DNA of 64,000 bases from Lachnospiraceae bacterium UBA7086 (GCA_002492525.1 DKZA01000050.1:20401-84400), one strand, 5' to 3'; numbered from the stretch's first letter, positions 51,292 to 60,575 are shown. The notes: a model not told the origin generated them from the sequence alone. Program-made: numbers and translations.

Positions 51292-52856
51292 ATCTCTAAC
51301 AATCCTGGCGCTCTATCTCTAAGATACTGTAATATGTAATCTCTATTCAACCAAAAGCTCTGTTTTGGAATGATATCTCCATTTGGTAATCGGTCTCCAT
51401 ATTTTTCTCTATTTTTAGGCTTACGCAAAAATCTTCCTTCCCAGGAATGTTGTCTAATATATTCCTCCGCCTCCTCTGTAGCCCCTGAAATATTTTGCAA
51501 TGAAATATCATAAGTAATATCTTTTACATGTAACTTTATCAATCCAATCTGTCCATCAACCTTACCATTTATATTATTGGTTACAACAGGAATATCTTTT
51601 TTCTTCAGTTTTACCTCAAACTTTAATCCTTCTATCACCTTACTCTTGAAATCTTCCCATGTAGGCCTAACAGAACTTTCCAATTCTTCTGGGGTAAATT
51701 TTAACATTGTATGTCCAGTATAAACATATCCCTTATCGGTTTGAACAAATATCTGCAATAAAAATCTCTGTTCTGACAGATACGCAAACATATCTGACTC
51801 ATCCCACTCTTGATCTATTATATCCATAATCTTAAAATTGGGAAAAGGGCTGCTCTCTACGGTAATTCCCTTTTTATTGATACGTACTGCCTTAACGACC
51901 GTATTTGTTTTCTTAAGATAAACATCTTCATTCGATTTAATACCGAGCATAGCATAACCTAACTCACTGAATGAATTCTTTTTTCCAAAATCTATTATAC
52001 CTTTAATCTCCCTTATTTTCTTTCCCTTTGAAATCTTTTCTATTGACTTTCCCACATATTTCTTTTCTATACCATAAAGCCACTCCTCAAAGGTTTTTCT
52101 TTTGGGAATTTTAATATAATACAGTCCCTTTACCTTAGGAATCTTTGTATCAAATTCCTTTTCAGGAATAATATACTCTTTGACAAGATATGACATATAA
52201 GATTGTTTAAAAACAAATCTGCGAGGAAGCGCTTCATCGTCAAGAGGTGCGATTTGTTTTTTTGAATCCTTATTACCTGTTCGTGCAGCACCTAAATATT
52301 CTGTATCACCTTCCGAAAGCTCAGATGCTTTCCCTTCTCGAATCTTTTTTGTGATTACATAATAGTCTTTTTTTATCTGCCTCATATCCGGCGCAATCAC
52401 TTTATCAAATTCATACAATCTTACATGTTTTATTTCAGAATCTATACGTGCTTGGTTAAGCTTCATCAAATACACAACCCAAAGCATATTATGGCATTTA
52501 TGGTATAAATGACTCTCCTCAAAAGGTACATCTTCAGAAAAATCCATAAAATTAATATCCGTCAGCGCTAATCTCTGATCCGCTCTCTCATTGTTTTTAC
52601 CTGCCCAGTACCCAAAACATTTCAATTCCAGCATTGCTTCACAAAAATCCGGTTCTGAAGAAGAATTCCTAGGTATCATAAAATAATGCTCTTGCAGGGC
52701 ATTTCCAACCATACCTTTATCTCTATTACCTTCCCTGTTTTTAATATCCACTACATCAGAAATAACCTTACCCTCAAGCTTCCGTGCATATTCATAAATA
52801 CTCTCTATACTTGTTTTGTCATATTCACAATCACTTTTCACGCTTTTGTTTCCCAT
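51288..52856 (-). CDS. Sau3AI/MutH-family restriction endonuclease (second of two)
   Basis: A 522-residue paralogue of the nuclease at 49365-50825. Shared blocks: GMVGNALQEHYF, EPDFCEAMLELKC (Asp and E-x-K retained, ELK near residue 75), EESHL, GKASELSEGDTEYLGAA, FKQSYMSYLV and PNGDIIPKQSFWLN. Outside these blocks the two diverge strongly, including the C-terminal DNA-contacting half. It opens the operon (GGAAGGG ahead of the ATG) and overlaps the Vsr-like gene by ATGA. Two active nucleases beside one methyltransferase suggest either a heterodimer for an asymmetric site or two specificities. Confidence 0.88.
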   Translation of the reverse strand: MGNKSVKSDCEYDKTSIESIYEYARKLEGKVISDVVDIKNREGNRDKGMVGNALQEHYFMIPRNSSSEPDFCEAMLELKCFGYWAGKNNERADQRLALTDINFMDFSEDVPFEESHLYHKCHNMLWVVYLMKLNQARIDSEIKHVRLYEFDKVIAPDMRQIKKDYYVITKKIREGKASELSEGDTEYLGAARTGNKDSKKQIAPLDDEALPRRFVFKQSYMSYLVKEYIIPEKEFDTKIPKVKGLYYIKIPKRKTFEEWLYGIEKKYVGKSIEKISKGKKIREIKGIIDFGKKNSFSELGYAMLGIKSNEDVYLKKTNTVVKAVRINKKGITVESSPFPNFKIMDIIDQEWDESDMFAYLSEQRFLLQIFVQTDKGYVYTGHTMLKFTPEELESSVRPTWEDFKSKVIEGLKFEVKLKKKDIPVVTNNINGKVDGQIGLIKLHVKDITYDISLQNISGATEEAEEYIRQHSWEGRFLRKPKNREKYGDRLPNGDIIPKQSFWLNRDYILQYLRDRAPGLLEI

Positions 52857-52948
52857 TGTATCCCTTCCTGCTCAACTCACATATTTACTCCCACCAAAAT
52901 TATACAACTCTTAAAATATACTTTCAATCTTTTACCCCTCCTCCCCCA

Positions 52949-54853
52949 TCACCTCCTCTTCCCCGACTTCAAAACCTCCTCCAACTCCCCAAAATAAAAC
53001 TTCTCCCGAATCCCTCCGGTATGCTCCCTGATACACATAAGGAACCGCTCCCCGTACTTCTCATACTTAAAAGCTCCCATCCCGTTTACTTCCATCATCT
53101 CTTCCCGGTTCATAGGCAGACGGACGCACATATCCACCAGGGTCTTATCGGAAAAGACCAGATACGGCGGCAGGCTCTCCTCTCTTGCGATGCGCATACG
53201 AAGTTCCCGCAAAATCTCAAAGAACTCCATCCCCCTGGTATTGAGAATATCGGAACGCCTTTTGCCGGTTCCTTTAATCCTGTCATCTTCCTCCATAATC
53301 CGGCTGCTCTTAGGCTCCATTTTCACTGTAACGGTACAGATATCATCCATAATATCCTGTGCCTTACCGGTTGTCTGCAACAGCGCATACTTATCCCGGG
53401 TCTGTTTCAAGTAACCATCCTGCATCATCTGTCCGATCAGATCCTTAATCTCCTGTTCCCGCATTTTATTTAAAGTACCGTAAGAGGGATAACGTTCCAC
53501 CCGATACTCCCGCAGTTTGGCACTTTTGCCGCCAAGCAGTGTGCCCGCCACCACATTGATGCCGTATCTTTCTCCCAATTCTTCCACACATGCAATGACC
53601 TGCCTTGCCTCCTTTGTCATATCTTTTTCCACATAATGTTTCTGGCAGTTTCCACATTTCCCGCAAGCACCTTTATTTTCTTCCCCAAAATAACGCAGAA
53701 TATAGGCCCGCAGACACCCCTTAGTGTTGCAGTAGAAATTCATGGTCTGCAGCCGCTGTTCATCCCGTTCTCTGATGGTCATCTGTTCTTCTTGCGTAAA
53801 ATCGGGATTTTCCTCTTTATTCTCCAGAAGAAACCGGTTGATCATAATATCCTGTGCCGAATATAAGAGTATACAGTCAGATGGCTCCCCGTCTCTTCCG
53901 GCACGTCCCGCCTCCTGATAGTAATTCTCCATACTCTGGGGCATGTTATAGTGGAGCACGTAACGCACATTGGATTTATCTATGCCCATACCGAAAGCAT
54001 TGGTGGCCACAATCACGGGCTTTCTATCATAGATAAAATCATCCTGGTTCTGCTGTCGTTCTTCACTGGTAAGGCCGGCATGGTATCTGGTCACCGCCAG
54101 GCCTTCTCTTTGCAGGATTTCATAGACTTTCTCTACGTTTTTTCTGGTAGCGCAGTAAATAATCCCGCTTTCCTTCTCATGGTCCGCCACATAGTGCTGT
54201 AGATACCGCGTTCTGCTTTTGGGGTGCTCTACACTAAAGAAAAGGTTCTGTCTGTCAAATCCTGTCACCAGAGTCTTCGGATTCTTTAATCCGAGCACAC
54301 AAATAATGTCATCCTTCACTTCCCCGGTAGCCGTAGCCGTAAAAGCACTTAGAATGGGACGCCTGGGAAGCTGTTTGACAAACTGTACGATATGTAAATA
54401 ACTGGGGCGGAAGTCCTGTCCCCACTGAGAAATACAATGGGCCTCATCCACCGCCACCATACTGATCTCCACAGCCCTGGCAAAACGCAGGAAACGTTCT
54501 GTCTCCAATCTCTCCGGCGCCACATAGATAATCTTATACCGTCCCTGTCCCGCATAGGTAAGCGCTTTGGCAATCTGATTCTCCGTCAGGGAACTGTTAA
54601 TATATGCGGCGTGGACACCTGCCTGATTGAGGGACTGCACCTGGTCTTTCATAAGGGATATGAGAGGTGAGATTACCAACGTAATACCCGGCAAAAGAAG
54701 TGCCGGCACCTGATAACAGATGGACTTTCCCGCGCCGGTGGGCATAATCCCGAGGACGTCTTTTCCCTCCAGAATATGGTCTATCAGTATCTCTTGTCCC
54801 TCTCTAAAAGAATGATAACCGTAGTATTTTTGCAAAATATCATATTTTGTCAT
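52949..54853 (-). CDS. recQ: ATP-dependent DNA helicase RecQ
   Basis: A 634-residue 3'-5' helicase of DNA repair. It has Walker A MPTGAGKS near residue 40, the DEAH box VDEAHCISQWGQDFRP near 138, motif VI YYQEAGRAGRDG, the zinc-binding cysteines of the RQC domain (CGKCGNC near 400) and a C-terminal HRDC domain around 530-600. All parts of a full RecQ are present. GC content is like the rest of the chromosome, so it marks the right edge of the AT-rich island. GGAAAG precedes the ATG. Confidence 0.96.
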   Translation of the reverse strand: MTKYDILQKYYGYHSFREGQEILIDHILEGKDVLGIMPTGAGKSICYQVPALLLPGITLVISPLISLMKDQVQSLNQAGVHAAYINSSLTENQIAKALTYAGQGRYKIIYVAPERLETERFLRFARAVEISMVAVDEAHCISQWGQDFRPSYLHIVQFVKQLPRRPILSAFTATATGEVKDDIICVLGLKNPKTLVTGFDRQNLFFSVEHPKSRTRYLQHYVADHEKESGIIYCATRKNVEKVYEILQREGLAVTRYHAGLTSEERQQNQDDFIYDRKPVIVATNAFGMGIDKSNVRYVLHYNMPQSMENYYQEAGRAGRDGEPSDCILLYSAQDIMINRFLLENKEENPDFTQEEQMTIRERDEQRLQTMNFYCNTKGCLRAYILRYFGEENKGACGKCGNCQKHYVEKDMTKEARQVIACVEELGERYGINVVAGTLLGGKSAKLREYRVERYPSYGTLNKMREQEIKDLIGQMMQDGYLKQTRDKYALLQTTGKAQDIMDDICTVTVKMEPKSSRIMEEDDRIKGTGKRRSDILNTRGMEFFEILRELRMRIAREESLPPYLVFSDKTLVDMCVRLPMNREEMMEVNGMGAFKYEKYGERFLMCIREHTGGIREKFYFGELEEVLKSGKRR

Positions 54854-55081
54854 AAGCAGCTTTCCTTTTCATGTTTCAAATCTGTCCCGACTTCCTCTGT
54901 CCGGAAATCATTTCGTAAAACACTTCCGACAAACATACTGCTTGCGGAAATACCGTGTACATGCATCACTTTATTTCTATCTATTATACAGGATAATCTG
55001 TGCGATCTCACCATAGGATTACAGAAAACACAAGAATACAAAACATTAGAAATTTTTTGAACAATAAGAACAATGGCAAGC

Positions 55082-55110
55082 GTCTTCCCCAGCGTGTACC
55101 GGGGAAAGAC
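55082..55110 (-). terminator. hairpin after the second binding-protein gene
   Basis: GTCTT-CCCC and GGGG-AAGAC form a stem with a single bulge, 30 bases past the stop at 55140. The T-run is poor, so termination is only likely. Confidence 0.45.
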
Positions 55111-55139
55111 CACTTGTATTTTTGAAAGTATGTCCAAAA

Positions 55140-55904
55140 CTACTCTGAAACAGCTTCCGTATACTTTACTGCCAACTCATTGACAGTACCATCCGCCAAC
55201 ATGCTCTCAATGGACTTATTGATCTTTTCAAGCAGTTCAGTGTTACCCTTCTGCACTGCGATTGCATATTCTTCAGATTCAAATGCACTGGCATCCTCTA
55301 CAATCTTTAAGCCCTCATTATCACTCACATATTTCTGGGCGGTAGCAGAGTCGATCACCACCACATCACATTTGCCGTTCGTCAGTTCCAGAACTGCCTC
55401 TGTGCCCTTTTTAAAGGCCTCATATGGATAACCCATATCCTGAACGCACACCTCACCGGTATACCCCTGTACCACACAAATCCTCTTATCCGCCATATCA
55501 GATGCTGCCGCAATATCGGAATCCTCTTTCACGATCATAACCTGTGTTGCCGTATAATAGGGGGTAGAAAAATCTACGGTCTCTCTTCTTTCATCCGTAG
55601 CTGTCATACCGGCGATAACCGCATCGATCTGACCATTCTGAAGCGCTACCAGAAGGGAATCGAACTCCATGTTCTCAATTTCCGCCGTCATACCGTTCTG
55701 TTCAGCGATATTCTTGGCAATAGCCATGTCGATACCATCATACTGACCGATCACGCCCTCAGATGCCACGAACTCGAAAGGCGGGAACTCCGCATTGGTA
55801 CCGAAAGTGAGTGTATCTCCCTTTGAGGAACCGCAGGCTGTCAGTGTGCCTGCCAGCATAACCATGGCTGCTGCAAGCGCTGTTACTTTTGTTACTCTCT
55901 TCAT
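55140..55904 (-). CDS. amino-acid ABC importer binding lipoprotein (normal domain order)
   Basis: A 254-residue lipoprotein with a signal ending in the lipobox GTLTAC, then a family 3 solute-binding fold in the standard order: FGTNAEFPPFEF, GQYDGIDMAIAKNIAEQNG, QIDAVIAGMTATDERRE, FSTPYYTATQVMIV in lobe 1, the crossover DKRICVVQGYTGEV, then lobe 2 with CDVVVIDSATAQ, EEYAIAVQKGN and LADGTVNELAVKY. It captures an amino acid outside the membrane for the permease and ATPase encoded downstream... that is, upstream on the minus-strand map at 56007-57431. GAGGAGGATAGGG precedes the ATG. Confidence 0.94.
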   Translation of the reverse strand: MKRVTKVTALAAAMVMLAGTLTACGSSKGDTLTFGTNAEFPPFEFVASEGVIGQYDGIDMAIAKNIAEQNGMTAEIENMEFDSLLVALQNGQIDAVIAGMTATDERRETVDFSTPYYTATQVMIVKEDSDIAAASDMADKRICVVQGYTGEVCVQDMGYPYEAFKKGTEAVLELTNGKCDVVVIDSATAQKYVSDNEGLKIVEDASAFESEEYAIAVQKGNTELLEKINKSIESMLADGTVNELAVKYTEAVSE

Positions 55905-56006
55905 AACCCTATCCTCCTCTGAAATTAATTATTGGAATTTATGTATTACAAACCGACGGTTACCATGAATATTCCAACCTGAGAGCCGCCGATATAATAC
56001 CGACTT

Positions 56007-56729
56007 TTATAGCACTTTGCTTAAAAAGTTTCTGGTTCTCTCATTCTGCGGATTACCAAAGACTTCCTCCGGGGTGCCGCTTTCCATAACCACGCCCTGA
56101 TCAATAAACAGAACTCTGGATGCCACTTCTCTGGCAAATCCCATCTCATGGGTAACGATTACCATGGTCATGCCGGATTTGGCCAGATCTTTCATAACGT
56201 CCAGCACTTCTCCCACCATTTCAGGATCCAGAGCCGATGTGGGTTCGTCAAAAAGCATGATTTCCGGATCCATCGCCAACGCTCTGGCAATGGCTACCCG
56301 TTGTTTCTGTCCGCCGGAAAGCTGTGCCGGATAAGCATCCGCCTTCTCTGACAGGTTCACACGTTCTAACAGTTCCTGCCCCCGCTTTACTGCCTCCTGC
56401 TTTGTCATTTTTTTAAGAAGCACCGGAGCCAGGGTAATATTTTCCATAATCGTAAGATGGGGAAACAGATTAAACTGCTGAAACACCATTCCCATCTTCT
56501 GCCGTATCCGGTTCACATCCACTTTAGGCGCCGTGATCAGTTCATCGTCCACATAAATCTCACCCTCCGTAGCTGTTTCCAACAAATTTAAGCATCGAAG
56601 AAAGGTGCTCTTGCCGGAACCAGAAGGCCCGATCACCACCACCACTTCACCCTGTGTAATATGTTCGTCAATGCCGTCTAAAACGTAAAGGTTTTCAAAT
56701 GTTTTATGTAAGTTTTTTACTTTAATCAT
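56007..56729 (-). CDS. polar amino-acid ABC importer ATPase
   Basis: A 240-residue GlnQ-class ATPase: Walker A GPSGSGKST, Q-loop VFQQFNLFPH, signature LSGGQKQRVAIARA, Walker B IMLFDEPTSALDPE and His in VTHEMGFA. It is the standard length. It pairs with the permease encoded 12 bases upstream and the binding protein encoded 102 bases downstream. The gene order permease, ATPase, binding protein is the reverse of the first importer operon (binding protein, permease, ATPase). Confidence 0.94.
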   Translation of the reverse strand: MIKVKNLHKTFENLYVLDGIDEHITQGEVVVVIGPSGSGKSTFLRCLNLLETATEGEIYVDDELITAPKVDVNRIRQKMGMVFQQFNLFPHLTIMENITLAPVLLKKMTKQEAVKRGQELLERVNLSEKADAYPAQLSGGQKQRVAIARALAMDPEIMLFDEPTSALDPEMVGEVLDVMKDLAKSGMTMVIVTHEMGFAREVASRVLFIDQGVVMESGTPEEVFGNPQNERTRNFLSKVL

Positions 56730-56741
56730 GACCTCTTCCTC

Positions 56742-57431
56742 CTACCTGGCATCAGCCTTGCGAAGCCTTGCCTCTATCCTGCCAAGCAGCAGGGTCAGTA
56801 TCTTAATAAGTACATAATAGATAACTGCAGTACCGATCAAAGGCATAAAGGCAATAAAGGTTGCGCTCTTGATAAAGTCGCCCGCTTTCTGGATATCCAT
56901 TAAACCCACATAACCCACAATCGCAGTCTCTTTGATTAACACGATAAATTCATTGCATAATGCCGGGAAAATATTTTTTACCGCCTGAGGGATCACAATT
57001 CTGCTCATAGTCTGAAAAGCGCTTAAACCCAGGGATCTGCCTGCCTCTGTCTGGCCTTTGTCAATAGAAAGGATGCCTGCCCTGATAATCTCAGACACAT
57101 AGGCGCCGGAATTGATACCAAAAGCAATTGCCGCAATAATCCACTTATCCAACTGCACCGAGGCAAAAATGACAAAATAAATGATCATCAGCTGTGTCAC
57201 CGAAGGTGTGCCACGAATCACATCTGTATAAACACCGCCAAAAAACCGCAGAATCTTCTTACTGGACAGATTACACATGGCAATCAGCATACCGATCAAA
57301 ATACCGATGACGATAGCCAGCAAAGAAACTTTAATCGTCACCCCCATACCGCTTACCAGCAGCTTATAACGATCCTCCCTGATAAAACATTTATAAAAAA
57401 GATCACTGAAATTCGCTGCCCACTCTGCCAT
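56742..57431 (-). CDS. polar amino-acid ABC importer permease
   Basis: A 229-residue membrane protein with about five membrane segments, the lead LLVSGMGVTIKVSLLAIVIG, VIRGTPSVTQLMIIYFVIF and the coupling loop EAGRSLGLSAFQTMSRIV. Its N-terminal 25 residues (MAEWAANFSDLFYKCFIRED) precede the first helix as in other members. The ATG at 57431 with GAGGGAG upstream is preferred to an open frame 26 codons longer. It heads the operon. Confidence 0.92.
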   Translation of the reverse strand: MAEWAANFSDLFYKCFIREDRYKLLVSGMGVTIKVSLLAIVIGILIGMLIAMCNLSSKKILRFFGGVYTDVIRGTPSVTQLMIIYFVIFASVQLDKWIIAAIAFGINSGAYVSEIIRAGILSIDKGQTEAGRSLGLSAFQTMSRIVIPQAVKNIFPALCNEFIVLIKETAIVGYVGLMDIQKAGDFIKSATFIAFMPLIGTAVIYYVLIKILTLLLGRIEARLRKADAR

Positions 57432-57755
57432 TTCTCCCTCATCCTTTCGTACCGTCCAATCTGACGGTCTTCCCTGTGAAATACGACATCCTGCATAATT
57501 CTGAATCACATTCTATCACAACGGGCTTCCAAAGAAAAGTATAAATATACTAAAATAATGTGTAATGCCTTTCTTTTTGCATAAAAATACGATGTTTAAA
57601 TCAGAATCTGTCTCTTCAAACCTAGCTTTTTGAGAAAGCCTATGTTATACTCAACTTTGCAAAGACTGCTTCGCAGCCTCGGATACAACCGGCAAGTTTC
57701 CCATAACAACGAAAACGATAACAATACAATTAGGATAAAGTGAGAACTCATCATT
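57432..57755. other. divergent intergenic region holding repeat copy C
   Basis: This 324-base gap separates the minus-strand importer operon from the plus-strand hybrid kinase. It contains repeat copy C at 57650-57712 and otherwise no gene-like frame. Promoters for both directions are expected here, but none with two good boxes was picked out. Confidence 0.5.
57650..57712 (-). repeat. dispersed structured intergenic element, copy C
   Basis: On the minus strand it reads GGGAAACTTGCCGGTTGTAT, CCGAGG, then CTGC-GAA-GCAG and TCTTTGCAAAGTTGAG. The stem CTGC/GCAG replaces CCGC/GCGG of copies A and B by a paired change. Unlike A, B and D it does not follow a terminator hairpin. Confidence 0.6.
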
Positions 57756-59549
57756 ATGAAAAAAGAAATGACCCCGCCAAAAGATAATATCGCCGAACTG
57801 CAAAGAACCCATGAACTGATCTATGAACAAGCTGCTATTTTAAGCCGTTCAGAAGACATTCCCACGGCAATTCAGGGGATGCTTGCCGCCATAGGCAGCT
57901 TCGTAAATGCCGAAAGAGCCTATATTTTTGAGGATAAAGGAACTCATTATTCCAATACTTTTGAATGGTGTGCGCCCGGTATTCGTCCGGAAAAAGATAA
58001 CCTGCGGGAAATTGATCTGGATACCATATCCGCCTGGACCGATATTCTGATTCATGGCGAATGTATCATCATTTCCGAGTTGGAATCTATCAAAGAAGAA
58101 TATCCCAGAGTTTATGATATTTTAAAACCACAGAGTATTTCCAATGTGGTGGAAGCTCCTATCATGGTAGACAATCATCTGATTGGCTTCCTGGGTGTAG
58201 ACAACTCCCCTGTTAAAACTTCACAGAGAGTTGCCGAGACGCTTCAGGTACTGGGAACCTTTATCGCAATTACCTTAAAAAACCAGGAGGGACGTCTGGA
58301 ATCCTTGGAACAGGCCAACACGGCTCTCTCTGAAACCAATGCCGCTTTGCGGGTAGCCTATGAAAGTGCGAATCAGGCGAACGCTGCCAAGACAACTTTT
58401 CTTTCCAAAATGTCCCATGATATCCGCACGCCCATGAACGGCATCATGGGTATGACCACCATTGCCATCGCGCACATTGACGATAAGGAAAGAGTCCTGG
58501 ACTGTCTTGGCAAAATTTCTTCTTCCAGCCGCCATCTGCTCGCCCTCATCAATGATGTATTGGATATGAGTCAGATTGAGAGCGGTAAGACAACCCTGGC
58601 CAAAGAAGAATTCAACCTATCCAATCTGATTGAGACCTCGTTAGACATGATAAGGCCTCAGATAGCCGAACGACATCATCACCTGAATATCCGCACCATG
58701 GACATTACCCATGCCCATGTGATCGGTGACAGTTTACGAATACGGCAGGTTTTCTTAAATATTCTGGGAAATTCTGTAAAATACACCCCTGACGGCGGCA
58801 TCTTAAGTCTCGCCATCTCAGAAAAGCCTTCCGCCAAAAGGGATTATGGCTGCTATGAATTTATCTTTGAAGATAATGGAATCGGTATGTCGGAAGAATT
58901 TCTGTCAAGAATCTTTCAACCCTTTGAACGGGAAAAAGATGAGCACGCTACTACCGTTCAAGGAACAGGGCTCGGTATGGCTATCACCAAAAATATTATC
59001 GAGATGATGCATGGTGATATCACAGTAGAGAGCAATCCGGGAGAAGGAACCCGATTTATCATAACCATTTATCTGGAATTACAGGATTTGAACAATGTAC
59101 CCACACCTATCGGCGAAGGATCTTTCTCCAAGCCGCAAGACAAGCTTGCTGATTTCGCAAACGCAGACTACTCAGACAAACGTGTATTGATCGTGGATGA
59201 CAATGAGTTAAATCTGGAAATCGCCTCGGAAATTCTGGGCATGAGCGGTATTCAGATTGAAACGGCAGAAAACGGCAAACTTGCTTTTGACATGGTAGCG
59301 GAACACCCGGATGGCTATTATGACATCATCTTTATGGATATACGGATGCCGGTCATGAACGGTTACGAGGCCGCCAGTGCTATACGCGCACTGGATCGAA
59401 GCTATGCAAGACATCTGCCGATCATCGGCCTATCCGCCAATGCCTTTGCAGAAGACGTGGCTATGTCCAGAAACGCCGGTATGAATGCACATATCTCCAA
59501 GCCTCTGGATATTGATCAACTGGGAGCAGCTATGAAAAAATGGCTTTAA
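57756..59549 (+). CDS. GAF-domain hybrid sensor histidine kinase/response regulator
   Basis: A 597-residue soluble protein. A GAF-type sensory domain spans about residues 20-175 (AILSRSEDIPTAIQGML; GFLGVDNSP). A short coiled coil leads to HisKA with the phospho-accepting His in KMSHDIRTPMNGIMG near 220, a HATPase domain (FEDNGIGMSEEF; TGLGMAITKNI) and a C-terminal receiver with VLIVDDNELN, the phosphoacceptor Asp in IIFMDIRMPVMNGYEA near 526 and the Lys of ISKPLD. No membrane segment is seen, so the ligand is intracellular. The output partner is not encoded next door; a phosphotransfer protein or intramolecular relay is needed. A terminator follows. Confidence 0.93.
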   Translation: MKKEMTPPKDNIAELQRTHELIYEQAAILSRSEDIPTAIQGMLAAIGSFVNAERAYIFEDKGTHYSNTFEWCAPGIRPEKDNLREIDLDTISAWTDILIHGECIIISELESIKEEYPRVYDILKPQSISNVVEAPIMVDNHLIGFLGVDNSPVKTSQRVAETLQVLGTFIAITLKNQEGRLESLEQANTALSETNAALRVAYESANQANAAKTTFLSKMSHDIRTPMNGIMGMTTIAIAHIDDKERVLDCLGKISSSSRHLLALINDVLDMSQIESGKTTLAKEEFNLSNLIETSLDMIRPQIAERHHHLNIRTMDITHAHVIGDSLRIRQVFLNILGNSVKYTPDGGILSLAISEKPSAKRDYGCYEFIFEDNGIGMSEEFLSRIFQPFEREKDEHATTVQGTGLGMAITKNIIEMMHGDITVESNPGEGTRFIITIYLELQDLNNVPTPIGEGSFSKPQDKLADFANADYSDKRVLIVDDNELNLEIASEILGMSGIQIETAENGKLAFDMVAEHPDGYYDIIFMDIRMPVMNGYEAASAIRALDRSYARHLPIIGLSANAFAEDVAMSRNAGMNAHISKPLDIDQLGAAMKKWL

Positions 59550-59552
59550 TAG

Positions 59553-59579
59553 AATCGGGCAAAAGCCCGATTTTTATTT
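59553..59579 (+). terminator. terminator of the hybrid kinase gene
   Basis: AATCGGGC and GCCCGATT pair perfectly around AAAA and are followed by TTTATTTG; it reaches into the 3' end of the converging hemerythrin gene. Confidence 0.85.
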
Positions 59580-60461
59580 GATACACAGCGCAAAGTAATC
59601 CCCTTTCTCTGTCTTAAACAGCAGACTGTAGGGAGGATATTCTTTATCAAACTCAAATGCCCTGACTACCTGCTCAAAAGTCAGGGTATTGATTTTTTCC
59701 AGTTTATCGCCGTCTCTCCTGTCAAAATGTGATTCCATACATCCCATGAATTTCCTGGATATGAGTTTCATCGCCTCTGTAATCGTTTTATCAACTCTGT
59801 CGATTTTCTTCCCCAAAAGTTCACTGATCAGTTTAAAGACCATTTGTTCTTCATAGATAAGAACCACCTGTATATGATTTCCATCTTGCTGTTGGTAATT
59901 CAGCCGATAACAAAGGGCCTTCCCGGAGGCAAAGTCCTCGCCGCTGTAATTGTCACTGACAAGTTCCGCATCTAACCGAAACAGATCATGAAAAGTCTGA
60001 ATCACCGCTCTTTCCAAGGAAACCAGTTTGTCTTCCGATGCTTTATGTACCCACTTATGAGCTGTCTTTCCGGTAATGGCACAATCCTCGATCATAATAT
60101 GCACATTCAGCCATCCTACACATATGCCAAGAAAATGCTGAATAGATTCCGCGGAATAGTTCTGTGATTTCATTTCCTGTTCCAAGGCCGGGATCGTATG
60201 ATTCTGCATATTATCATGCAGACTCTTATGGATATCATAATCCTGATAGCCAATCTTCTTCATATAGGCTTCTTCTTCCGCAAAATGTTTCATGGTATAG
60301 CTTTTGAAATATTTAATACCTTCCTGGCAGGCATGTTTTTGTTTCTCGGCATCCTCCGTCAGGTTCAAAAGCTTCCCCACAATGGAAAACAGCTTTCTGT
60401 GAGCATGATCCACAATCTCCACTCCAATATTAAAACGGTCATTCCATTTTACTTCACCCAT
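59574..60461 (-). CDS. bacteriohemerythrin fused to a CheX-like domain
   Basis: A 295-residue protein. Residues 1-135 are a hemerythrin four-helix domain with all diiron ligands: His in VDHAHRKL, His and Glu in KHFAEEEAYM, two His in DIHKSLHDNM and His/Asp in LNVHIMIED. It would bind oxygen or nitric oxide. Residues 145-295 resemble CheX/CheC-type phosphatase or ligand domains (VFKLISELLGKKI, then EAMKLISRKFMGCMESHFD). The pairing suggests that oxygen binding alters signalling. A GTG precedes the ATG at 60461 by one codon. It diverges from the next gene and lies amid a kinase and a diguanylate cyclase. Confidence 0.8.
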   Translation of the reverse strand: MGEVKWNDRFNIGVEIVDHAHRKLFSIVGKLLNLTEDAEKQKHACQEGIKYFKSYTMKHFAEEEAYMKKIGYQDYDIHKSLHDNMQNHTIPALEQEMKSQNYSAESIQHFLGICVGWLNVHIMIEDCAITGKTAHKWVHKASEDKLVSLERAVIQTFHDLFRLDAELVSDNYSGEDFASGKALCYRLNYQQQDGNHIQVVLIYEEQMVFKLISELLGKKIDRVDKTITEAMKLISRKFMGCMESHFDRRDGDKLEKINTLTFEQVVRAFEFDKEYPPYSLLFKTEKGDYFALCIK

Positions 60462-60575
60462 CACGCCATAACTTCTTTCGTATTTTTGATTTCCCTTATT
60501 CTACCATACGATTTTCAAAAATTCCAGACCGAGAAAACTCCCCCAAATATTGTGAAAATATCGCTCCCTAATAAT

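Noticed and set aside
52784..53473. 229-codon plus-strand open frame
   Set aside because: It lies antisense across recQ and the island edge and has no ribosome site or motif.
54850..55137. Open frame of 95 codons between recQ and the binding-protein gene
   Set aside because: It has no clear ribosome site, spans a terminator-like hairpin and shows no protein-like motif; most likely non-coding.
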